The notes beneath the pieces were generated by a model. That model ran no database searches, was not told where the DNA came from, and was given only the letters and a program-made list of their open reading frames with translations. From Wyeomyia smithii (taxonomy: Eukaryota > Arthropoda > Insecta > Diptera > Culicidae): 64,000 nucleotides of DNA. The position numbers were made by a program, and so were the translations under genes. The DNA is taken from the NCBI RefSeq assembly GCF_029784165.1, contig NC_073695.1, positions 212,689,896-212,753,895 on the forward strand. The letters run 5' to 3'. The stretch's first letter is position 1. Every line of letters begins with the position of its first letter. Shown one piece after another: positions 22,152 through 31,690 of the stretch.

Positions 22152-23210
22152 AAGTTGTACTCCCGGAACTTATCGAGGATCTGTCACAGGGTGAAGATTT
22201 GATCCGTCGTGGAACGCCCCTGTCGAAAACCAGCCTGGTATTCGCCAACAAAGGATTCCGTTAACGGTCTTAATCTGAAGAACAGGATACGGGAGAGCAC
22301 CTTATATGCGGAGTTGAGCAACGTTATTACCTCGATAGTTGCCACAATCCAATCGATGACCCTTCTTATATATAGAGCATATGAGGCCTTCCAACCAGTC
22401 GTTCGGCATTTGTTCATGTGCCCAGATCCTTAGTATTATCTGGTGGATCGCATAGTACAGCCGCTCGCTCCCCGCTTTTAGAAGTTCGGCCGGGATAACG
22501 TCCTTCCCAGCGGCCTTACCGGTTTGCAGCTCACTAATCGCCTTTTTCACCTTCTCCTGTGCTGGTGGCTCCACAGCTTGTTCGTCACTCATAATCGTCA
22601 TCCTGTCCCTGCTCTGCTCATCCGGCTCCTCGCCGTTCAATAGCGCCTGAAAATGCTCCTTGCACCTGGCTGTAACCGTCGGTTTATCAGTAAGCAGATT
22701 GCCGTCCTTGTCATTACACATGACCGGCGCAGGGAAATTCCTGCTTCTAACTCTGTAGACAGTTCTATAGAATCTCCGCACGTCGTTTTGAGCATAACTG
22801 TCCTCTGCGTTGGCGAGCACCTGCTCCTCGTACTCGCGCTTTTTCCGACGGTGGGTTCTATTTTCGGCAGCTCTTGCCCCCTTGTATCTCTTTCTATTCT
22901 GACGCGTAGCCGTAATGAGCATGCGGCTTCTGGCACGGTTCTTCTCATCTGTCGCTCTCTGGTACTCGGCATCGAACCAGCCATTACGCTGTCTTCCACG
23001 CGTCATACCTACCACCTCTCTCGCGGTCGTTTCGATGGCGCCGTGGATACTGCTCCACAGCTCATTTATGTCTTGCACTCCTTCCTCCTGCTGTTTTGCG
23101 GTCCGTTGATCCAGCTTTCTGGCGTATTCTGCTGCCACGCCATCAGCTTTCAACAGCTGAATGTTGAAACGCGTCGTCCTCTCTTTGCGAGATTTCAGAA
23201 CGTTCGACAA
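22152..23210 (-). pseudogene. RTE copy C: linker and N-terminal reverse transcriptase
   Basis: The 302-codon frame 22302-23210 carries the linker (ARKLDQRTAKQQEEG, NGWFDAEYQRATDEKNRARS, RRFYRTVYRVRSRNFPAPV) and the reverse transcriptase fingers (ISELQTGKAAGKDVIPAELL, ICSIYKKGHRLDCGNYRG). A frameshift then leads into 22184-22417 with LRPLTESFVGEYQAGFRQGR and STTDQIFTL. The region ends at the Jockey insertion. The proper start is the endonuclease further right, so the methionine at 23210 is internal. It is the best preserved RTE coding segment in the window. Confidence 0.82.
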
Positions 23211-23439
23211 CCGTGCGCAGATCTCACAAACGATGAGATAATGGTCAGAGTCAATGTTTGGTCCCCAAAAAAACCTAACATCAGTAACATCCGAAAAGTG
23301 TCGACCGTCAATCAGTACGTGATCGATCTGGGAGTGGCTTCTCCATTTGGATGCCTCCAGGTGTGTTTCCGAATATTGAAACGTGGAAAATAGAAGCTAC
23401 ATATGGCCATTCCTCTGGCCGCGGCAAAGTTTATCAGCC

Positions 23440-23970
23440 TCATGCCGTTTTCATTGGTTGACGAGTTCCTCCCTCCCAACCTGTGCGTTTGCGTCTCCGA
23501 TGATGACTTCTACATCGTATTTTGGGCACTCGTCATAAATTCGCTCAAGCTTGTCATAAAGCTCATTTTTGACTTCATCGGATTTGTCGTTAGGCGGTAC
23601 GTAGGTGTCGATTAAACTGTAGTTGAAGAATTTGCCCTTAATCCTCAACACGCATATACGGTCATCTACGGACCTCGCTGCGATTTCGATTTCTCCCTGC
23701 CGCTGTAGTTCTCGAGCAAGCAAGCCAGCCCGCGCCGGTTCATTGAGAGATCAAACGTTCCAAGTACCCAATTTCCAATCGTTTACCTTAATATTTTTCC
23801 GTGTTTGTAGCCTAGGTCTTTGCCGATTGATCCGTTCCGTATTTCTAATTTCGTTGTTCGCGGTTGAAGAAAGGTTTCGGTATGCTACCTTACCAGGGTC
23901 GCGATACTTACATCCTGCTGATGGGGCTGCCATCTTAGGTGTAACTGGCGGGATACAGCATTCCATAATT
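23440..23970 (-). pseudogene. RTE copy C: endonuclease domain, frame-broken
   Basis: 23751-23966 gives the domain start KVNDWKLGTWNV (the GTWNVRSL-type opening). 23451-23723 gives IKGKFFNYSLIDTYVPPNDK, YDECPKYDVEVIIGDANAQV (GDxNAQ motif) and GREELVNQ. Sequence near 23215-23330 adds LIDGRHFSDVTDV and SDHYLI-like antisense codons, the end of the domain. The pieces lie in different frames, so at least two frameshifts disrupt the enzyme. The upstream ~200 bp to 24175 resembles an RTE 5' UTR. Confidence 0.75.
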
Positions 23971-24377
23971 CAGCCGCCCGCTCCGGGTCAGACGCTGTTG
24001 TACGCCCCCCCTTCATATGGGGATACAGCCGCGTACGACCCCCTTCCCAGTCAGTATACGACCATATTTTCCACCGGGGGCTGGTTACCCGATCTCCGCT
24101 AAGGTTACTTGTATTCCGGTCGGCACCACGTGGAGGTTGGGATAAGAGTTGCTGGACAGAGGTGAATGGCCACATTAGGGTCTCAAGTTACACGTGTCCA
24201 GCCATTTGCCAACCGAACTTTTCAGTTATTCCATACGAAATCATCTATGATAAATGGGCTAATATGGTATTGCTGGGTTTGAAAAAACATTTTGTCTATA
24301 ATAGAGAAAATGTATAACATGTACTTCTAAGTCAAGTCGTGATAAACCCATAATTTTGGCTGTGACATATCAAATAT

Positions 24378-24628
24378 TTTTTGACGTGGGACTACGTCTT
24401 TCTTCACTATGTTGAAGTACATTCTGTGAAAACTGATATGAACATGTAACTTTTTTGGTTGACGGAATAGAAGTTTTTAAATGCTAATAGCTCTAAAACA
24501 ATTGTACCGATTCCAATAGTTAATATACCGTTGGATAGCTAAAATATACCAAATTTGTACAATATGATAATTGTGCTTACCATTTTCTTATTATTGGGAG
24601 AAACTTACGAAAAGTTTCAAGGTCGAAT
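24378..24628 (+). repeat. Interspersed repeat, inverted relative to 1-252
   Basis: Begins TTTTTGACGTGGGACTACG and matches the reverse complement of 1-252 end to end with scattered changes. The similarity starts and stops near the outer flanks of RTE copies A and C. Either the repeat is a separate family present in both orientations, or it was once linked to the RTE insertion sites. No coding potential. Confidence 0.7.
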
Positions 24629-26720
24629 ATCCATTTACAATTTCCAAACGATTGGCTTATTTCTCTAACGCAGACATCAGAAACTTAGACGAAATGACAT
24701 AAGCGACGTGGAAAGGAAGCAGAGATGCTACCACCACCACGTGATTGGTTCTTCCTCCAATAACCCAAGTTCTTCATACTGGGTAACGCTATAAATGGAC
24801 ATTCAGCATATAGAGAGGCTCATCCTCTGGTCGACCGTCAAGCAGAGATACTAAACATACCGATTCATCTGTATTTTACAGATTTTTGGGCCGAAGTAAC
24901 ATTACAGATTCTGTATATACAGATCAGGGAAGTTACGGATGTGATTTTTCAGACATCTGCAGATGCGGATGCGGATATGTGGATACGGATGCAGATGTAG
25001 ATGCGGATGGCAGTTTTCATGCGGATGTTCCGCCTTGTGTTTTTTTTGCTTATTTCACATGATTATGTCCCTCCCCAGTACAAAAGTTATTTAAGCGAGC
25101 AGTGAATACACCGAGGAAAATTTTTCTAATTTTATGGAGCGATATTTTTTTCAATATCCGCATGGTATGATGCGAAGGCGGATGTCAATTTTCATGCGGA
25201 TGTTTGGCATTTGCGGATGCGGATGCGGATATCCGTAACATCCCTAATATAGATGTACAGGTCTTCATTTTTCAAAATTGAGGTTAATTTTTATAAATAC
25301 TTCAAAGTGTAATGCATAAAATTTTGGTCTAATTTGATATATTTTTTCAATTTCTCGCACATTTTTGCGTTTTTAAACACCACGAGGACTACGAAAATGA
25401 CTAAATTCCAGATTCTCCAATCTGTATTTTTTATTCCGGCTTAAATAAGCAGTATTGCTATATTTAACGGTTGGACTTTATATAATTCTGCTTAATTATA
25501 TTAAAGCTTATGCACATACGTATTTTTCTTTGTATTTAGACAGTACAGATTTTTTACCAGATAGGTATTTCTGTTCCAGATACAGATGTACAGATTTTTT
25601 CAGAGAAAAATACATATTCAAGGGTGGCAACCCTGTCGTCAAGGCGAACAATTCGGCTTCCCTTCGATCTGAGTTGGACCCCAGCAGTGGTAATCCAATT
25701 CAGATATTGTTGTTGGAATAGAGCCCGAAACTGAACGAAACTGGGAACCATTGGACGTCGTTGAGAGAGGGATCGTTGAAAGATTTGGAAGCCGTTTGTA
25801 TACTGCCGAGAGTATTTTGTGTAGCTATAGTGTGTGCTAAGAACGAGAAATGTCGTTTAAAATGGCTGTCGATAATAATCATTATTTCAGGGTCGATAAA
25901 TATCGATAATCATCGATAGTTTGACAGCCAGAAGAAGATGCAGAAAACTAAAAAAACTGGTTCCGTTGCTGGCAAAAACAGTTTTGCGTGCCTTTTCCAG
26001 TTTTAAAATTAAATTTAGAAGCATATTTGCACACATCATTTGCGGTTACGCGGAAACTCATCTAGAATGGAGTCACCCCACACCACTGTGGGGCAGAACC
26101 CAGAAGAGTCGCGACAAAAAAAAATCGGTTTTCATGCCTTATTTTATTTCCTACTTGCAGTAGACTTGTCGACTGGAAATCATGATAATTTACTTTAAAA
26201 AATGATTTAGAAAATATGGTATAACATTGTGAAAGTAGGGATTTACAAGGCTTGTAAAATGGAAGAAAAAACTTTCACAGATATTTTCCAGTAGAGCATG
26301 CAAATACATAGGAATTAATTTGCTAACTCATGAAATAGAATATATTAAATTTTTCATTAAAACTCTCTCCCACGATTTTCTATATTTTAATGACCTTCCA
26401 AAAAAATACGCGATTTTATTGGATTTATATTTTTGCTGAAGATTGTAAAATGCTATAACAAAGTTATTTGATAAAGTTAGAATTTTCATGCAAAAAATTT
26501 TTTTCATTGAAACAATTGAAAAGACTCTATTAGACATATGATTCTTTATTCTTTTGGAAGTAGAAGTAGTAATGAATTAATCACTAAATCGTACATTCTA
26601 AAAGAAGCACAATAAAAAACATAGAAACTTTTCCAAATAAAGTATATCACTAAAATCAAATTTAAAGACGCTACCAGCTTTGCGTTATAGATGAAAAAAA
26701 TCAATTTTGCGTTAAAAATC
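24629..26720. other. Non-coding stretch with GCGGAT-type simple repeats
   Basis: No recognisable gene. Two clusters of a degenerate GCGGAT hexamer repeat lie at about 24958-25030 and 25165-25230 (reading GATGCGGATGCGGAT). Several ACAGATTTTT / TCTGTATTTT blocks occur between 24870 and 25615, probably parts of one old repeat element. The remainder is AT-rich with short, unsupported open stretches. Confidence 0.5.
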
Positions 26721-26747
26721 TGTCCACATGGTATGTGGATGGCCCCC
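26721..26747. repeat. Single end of the GGCCATCCACATACCA MITE family
   Basis: TGTCCACATGGTATGTGGATGGCCCCC matches the end of the complete MITE at 62605-62740 with one or two changes. No opposite end lies nearby, so this is a remnant. Confidence 0.55.
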
Positions 26748-26879
26748 AATGCCAGTTCAGGTAAAAATGTCAATAATGGTCAGTATAACAATGACACAGG
26801 ACAAAGTGCTATCGGTAAATATACGAACGGTTAAACCTAGTCTCAAACTAGTCAATTAATGGCTGAGATAACAAAACTA

Positions 26880-27310
26880 ACAAATAATAAAAATCGACGA
26901 AAAACGGTGGAAATAGCGAAAATGACGAATACGCTAAAAATGTCGAAAATGTCACAGGAGCGACATCATGAAAAATATGCCAAAATGTGGGTGTTCGAGT
27001 TTGGTGTAATGAAAGAAGAAAAACACGTTTTTTGCATGAGACAAAATGGTTTGTTAAATTTATGTCATGTATTAAGCAAAAATAGCACAAAATGACATTT
27101 TCAGCCCATAGGAGCATCTGTGCAAAGTTTCATCCAGATTAAAAGTGGTAGATTAAAACGTCTATTTTGCGTAGAATTGCACACATACGACAGAAACGAA
27201 AAAATGATTAAAATTACCAACATAGTAAAAGTTAAGAAAATGTCAAAAATAACTAAAATGACAAGAATGCCAGAAATGACAAAAATGCTAAATATGACAC
27301 ATGAGCTTGA
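26880..27310 (+). repeat. Degenerate 9 bp AAAATGNCN repeat clusters
   Basis: Two clusters (about 26920-26960 and 27210-27303) repeat AAAATGACN-like nonamers. In one plus-strand frame these translate as runs of KMSKM / KMTRMPEMTKM. The resulting open stretches (26859-27095, 27120-27332) look like repeat-driven reading frames, not genes. There is no splice or start context, and the protein would be pure low-complexity. Confidence 0.6.
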
Positions 27311-27668
27311 GCTTGACGACGATCTCAGCTAGTGAAGTTGCACAACTACGTATATGGCTGTTTGGGATTTGTTTGCCATCTTCAGTGTACAACATTTCAA
27401 TAGCAACCGCTTTGCTATTGCCTCACGATCGTTACGGTGAGAAAAGGATGTTGTAAGGAAGGAGATGTAACAGTCATTGTTGTCGGGGTCCGAGTTTACC
27501 TCTGCATCTCCACGACTGCGACGGAAAGAAAGGGTTGTGTTACTGAGCCGGACAGTGTTACGCGCGAAGTTAACTCATTGCGAAAACGAACGATAAGTAT
27601 CATTCTTGTCAGACCCCGCGTGCCTATACGAGTAGTGCACGCGAAAAAATGCTAAATATAACACATGA
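27281..27668. other. 340 bp insert between 24 bp direct repeats
   Basis: AAAAATGCTAAATATGACAC plus ATGA at 27281-27304 recurs with one change at 27645-27668. The sequence between (27305-27644) is clearly more GC-rich than its surroundings and has no homologous repeat in the window. The direct repeats could be a long target duplication, or neighbouring units of the local nonamer repeat that bracket an insertion. No coding motif recognised. Confidence 0.4.
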
Positions 27669-28898
27669 ATTACAAGAATGACTTAACTAAAAAAATATAT
27701 AAACATTTTTAAAATGTACGAAATGTTGAAAGGGTCATTAAAATGTGCCTAAGGTTCAGCCATTCTATGCAAAGAACCTTAAATGGTCTTTATTGCAAAA
27801 ATTGATACCCGTTTTTTTTTTGTTTAGTCTTTAGGAGACACTCAGGAAGAGTGTGGCCAAAATCCCCTTTTTATATTTTCATCGTTCAAAAACTTTGTCA
27901 CTTTAGCGTCGTTTGTAACCAAGTAACCACTAGACATTGCAAGCAAAAATACCAATCTTAAATTTTTAGTGTTTACTGAATATATCAGATGCGTTTCCAT
28001 GAAACATTGCAGTAACTTTTCAATGTGGGCACTTGGTTACTACAATACTTAATGGAGACGCATCCGATATATTTAGTTATCTCCGTTAAAATTCGATATT
28101 TCTGTAAAACTTGCTGAGCAATCCAAAAACAATATCCAACAATAAGGTCTAATGGGTCTAGAACCTTCTAAAATCGATTAAACAACTCAATCGTAATAAA
28201 TGTTGAAAAGTTTTGACTCCGGTGACCTTCTGACTCCTAGAAAGTCGATTTCAGATTTTTTTTTTAACAACACCAGATCTCGACGGTCCATGCATTTCTG
28301 AGACATTTGGCATGTCGATGTTTTTTCGATATCAAAAGTTGTATGTTTTTTTCGTCAGACAAAAAATTGCAGCTTTGCCCGATTTGAGACACGACTTCCG
28401 GACATCCGATTGCAAAGGTTAAATTTATCTTCTAGACCTTTACAAGGAACTTGTAATACATGATTCTCCGTTCATGCGGAGCAAATAACGATCGCCCGAT
28501 TCTAATGAAACCCCGGAGAGCCACAATTTTCTCCTGTTTTTCTCCCTGTCGTTTTCTTGCTTTTTACCTCTTGATTTTGAAAACTTCATCACTATTGTAT
28601 TTTTATTGCTCACTAATTTCGTTGCAATGCGGTCGTCGTTGTTTCTCCCACAGAAAACAAGGTGTCTAGTATCAGCACTCAGCACATGAAAAAAATTCTT
28701 TGAAATTATGATTTTGCAATTACTTCAATGAAATTTTAAATAAAAAACAAAATGGTGCACTTATTAACAATCTCGTAACGCGGTGCGGTGTGCACAATTT
28801 TGACCTCGCTTTTTTTTATAACACGCAATAAAAATGTTTCTAAACTCGAAAGAGTGTTCCGCATATTATCATGCCGTTTAGTCAAAACGTATTCAAAA
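27669..28898. other. Non-coding stretch with a small hairpin
   Basis: No gene recognised. A small imperfect inverted repeat lies at about 27915-28075: ATATATCAGATGCGTTTCCAT (about 27979-27999) against TGGAGACGCATCCGATATAT (28051-28070), with GTAACCAAGT outside the left arm and ACTTGGTTAC inside the right. Short overlapping open stretches at 28440-28685 on both strands have no recognisable motifs. Confidence 0.45.
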
Positions 28899-29044
28899 TA
28901 CACTAAAGTCGCTTTTTATGCGGGGGATACATGCCGCGTAAAAAAAGCGCGTAGAAAAACCGCGTAAATTCCAGAATCCGCGTTAAAAAAGCCGCGTAAA
29001 AAGAAACCCGCGTAAAAAACCGCGTAAAAAGCGACCTTAGTGTA
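28899..29044. mobile_element. 146 bp MITE with TA target duplication and CCGCGTAAAAA repeats
   Basis: Ends TACACTAAAGTCGCTTTTTA and, inverted, TACACTAAGGTCGCTTTTTA are nearly perfect TIRs flanked by TA. The interior consists of repeated (A/C)CGCGTAAAAA units. TA duplication and small size suggest a Tc1/mariner-type MITE. It lies about 480 bp upstream of the Glo1 start codon, so it may fall in or near that gene's promoter region. Confidence 0.75.
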
Positions 29045-29522
29045 TATATGAAAACTAAATAATGCTTCTCTCATTGCAGCAAAAGTGTTAATTTATATTT
29101 TGATATTTGATGTATCAACTGTTTCCTATACTAACATTTGTAACAAATTTAGTTGCAAATAAAATTCTCGAAAATACATTCATTCAACGCGCCGTCTAAT
29201 GTTTTGCCATTTTCGAAGTTCCCTCGTTCCACTGGTGAGCTCATGAGCTGTTGAGTTGACCCTGTTTTGGCTCAGCTGCTCATGGCTGTCTCATCGCTAG
29301 CCTGACGCTTATCTCTATCTGTTTTAGTGTGTCAGTCTGCTCAGCCAGTCCGCTTTTATCTCTCATTCATCGAATGGTACTTGTGTCCGCCGGTCGGTTT
29401 TTCTTTCGCTCTTGGTAGGTGTGGTTTGGAATTTGTGTTTGGCATTCCAATCGAAATAACATAAAATAATCCAACTTTTTTGTCGTAGGATACCGCTTAT
29501 CCGTAGAAGTGCACTTTCCAGA

Positions 29523-30923
29523 ATGGGTGAAGCGCAGGGATTGACGGATAAGGAAGCCAAGGAGTTGCTTAAACTTACCGATGCCGACACTAAGGTAAGT
29601 GTGGGATGGCCTCGTACGGGTGTTTGTGCAGATGCGGAAAATAAAAACCCAGTGATGTGTGTTAGCAACATGGTTCAGAATATCGTGATTGCGGCTATCT
29701 TTAGATCAAATTAATTGTATTTTCGTGTAGTTATAATTTTCACATCAATTATTTTTTCGCTAAATGGGTCAACAGCTTTTAATTGGGCAATCGATGATTA
29801 CAATAAACCTCGATTGATCTAATCTTCAGCTGATAACTGTGACATAATTGCATTGTTCTCTTATCTTGACTTTCTGAAAATGCAACCTAGTTTGAGTTTT
29901 AAGCCCATTACGAAAGTAATTATTGTCTCCCAATTCGAAATGGTAATCCCATAGTTCTTCATTTACGTTTGCAGGGAACCAACGCATCGTAAATGTACAC
30001 TTCCGCACTCGTATGCTAAATATGTACTTGTGTGTATTTTTGCATTTGTTTTTGGCCCCAGCTCATTAAAACGAGCAAATAAAGACTGCCGGTTTGAGTG
30101 ACGCAATTTTGTTTGTGCCGATATAACATCATTACTCTTGGAATTCCACTCGAAGTTCAAGTTAGGAAATTGTTGCATCTTATTATTTAATCTTAGTTTT
30201 AAATTCGGTCTTCTCTAAACGATTAATTTTTTATTATCTTAGAATCAGTCATGAATACCTAAAGTCACACGCTAAATTCTCTTATTTTCATTTAAAATGA
30301 ATATGTATTTTCAAATATTTCCAATCTCTAGGATTATATTTTCCAACAAACCATGTATCGCATCAAGGATCCACGAGCATCTCTTCCCTTCTACAATGAG
30401 GTTCTTGGGATGAACCTGCTTTGCAAAATGGATTTTCCGGAAGCACAGTTCTCGCTGTATTTTATGGGGTTTGTAGACTCTGCTTCTAACAGCTATCCCT
30501 CCGATCTACATCTCAAACTCTTCCTTAAACAGATATGAGGACATTGCTGACCAACCTTCCGATAAGAAAGAATGCATTCAATGGGCCATGAGCCGAAAGG
30601 CAACGCTTGAACTAACACAGTGAGTACTCTTTGGTTACTGGAAGTGTTCAGTAAATGGAATATCCGTGTGTCATTGTAGCAACTGGGGCACAGAAGCCGA
30701 TCCCGATCAGAAGTATCACAACGGAAATGCCGAGCCGCGTGGTTACGGTCATATTGGAATCATGGTTCCCGATGTAGCCAAAGCTTGTGCTAGGTTCGAT
30801 AGGCTCGGTGTGGAGTACGTTAAACGCCCGGAGGATGGACGCATGAAGGGACTGGCTTTTATCAAGGATCCCGATGGTTACTGGATCGAAATCTTCAACG
30901 CTTCTAAAGTCGCTGGATTGTGA
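29523..30923 (+). CDS. Glo1: Lactoylglutathione lyase (glyoxalase I), four exons
   Basis: Converts the hemithioacetal of methylglyoxal and glutathione to S-lactoylglutathione in the cytosol; the first step of methylglyoxal detoxification. Exons: 29523-29594, 30332-30468, 30533-30619 and 30680-30923, giving 179 residues, the usual animal length. All introns are GT-AG (737, 64 and 60 bp). The second donor is GTTTGT at 30469: using the later GT at 30473 would bring a stop codon in exon 3. The four expected metal ligands are present: Gln in FQQTMYRIKD, Glu in ATLELTHNWG, His in GHIGIMVPD and Glu in GYWIEIFN. The C-terminal half also has GRMKGLAFIKDPDGYW. Exon 1 (MGEAQGLTDKEAKELLKL) is the variable N-terminus. 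No defect is visible, and this is the only intact host gene seen here. Confidence 0.95.
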
Positions 30924-31071
30924 AGTGGGATTTTTTTTATGGAACATTGAGTCGTCCAAATAAGCCAGTGAAAAGGGGAGCGAAACGGTTTTTTTCTCAA
31001 GCATGCGTATTGGAATCAAATGATATTTGCCTTATATTTATTAGATTAAGCTAATGTTTTGTCCTTTGGAC

Positions 31072-31077
31072 AATAAA
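31072..31077 (+). terminator. Glo1 polyadenylation signal
   Basis: A canonical AATAAA lies 149 bp after the Glo1 stop codon, in AT-rich sequence, with no other candidate between. It gives a short 3' UTR of about 170 bases. The cleavage site itself cannot be fixed from sequence. Confidence 0.75.
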
Positions 31078-31099
31078 GAGATTCAAGCTTTACACTCGA

Positions 31100-31690
31100 C
31101 AGATAGAGTTTTATGTCCAAAAAGTCAATTCTTCTGAGCAGTTTTGTTATTCAGGTTTATCGAATACCATAACGTTTGGCGTTACTCATAAGGTTATTTC
31201 TAATGATTAATTCCTAAAAATAGTACCAAATTGATTGAACTCTTTCTAATTTTCCAACTGGTATTTTAATTTGAACATGCTTCAAATCATGAATTGACTA
31301 ATCTATGCACAATCCTATTTAAATATTCATTTTGTCAAACAAACCTGAGTTCCATCAATATTACGCGTTATTGTAAAACCTTAGTAGTGTAATAGTGTTG
31401 GGCTTTCTTGGGCATGTGAATGGGGAACATTTAAGGATGAAGCTGCCCATTGTTGGTTTCGCGGTTAACTTTCTAGTTTGGCTTTTTAGTTTGGAATCTA
31501 ATAGCAACATAAACAGTAACAACACGAATAGAACTTTCTGTCTGACGATCAACTTGAAAATTCAAATCTTTTATTAAATTGTCGCGAAGCAGCGTTAGCC
31601 TACCCTTCATCGAAATCCCCCTCAGCTGACTTCGATAACTGGAAAGTGCTCTTAGCCCGGTTAGCGAACAGGTACTGTTGTTTACTGAGC
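31100..31690. other. Spacer between Glo1 and a CR1-type element
   Basis: AT-rich sequence with overlapping open stretches of about 60 codons on both strands (31361-31577), no motifs, no recognisable repeat. Taken as 3' flanking DNA of Glo1. Confidence 0.4.

Larger units (their letters stand above)
17440..24175 (-). mobile_element. RTE-type non-LTR retrotransposon (copy C) carrying nested insertions
   Basis: From right to left, the minus strand encodes the endonuclease start (DWKLGTWNV, 23751), endonuclease body (23451-23723), linker and fingers (22302-23210), AGFRQGRSTTDQIF (22184-22260), motif A HLFVDFKAVYNS, motif B GLKQGDALS, motif C LDFADDIDII and the C-terminal region (17443-17899). It is the longest RTE copy here. 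It is interrupted by a Jockey fragment (21201-22138), a Mutator-like element (18734-19560) and a 244 bp MITE (17944-18187), and part of it is tandemly duplicated. Frameshifts also break the endonuclease. It cannot be active. Confidence 0.85.

Noticed and set aside
26859..27332. Lys/Met-rich open frames (KMSKM, KMTRM)
   Set aside because: They are produced by an AAAATGNCN nucleotide repeat; there is no splice context, conserved domain or complete gene structure.
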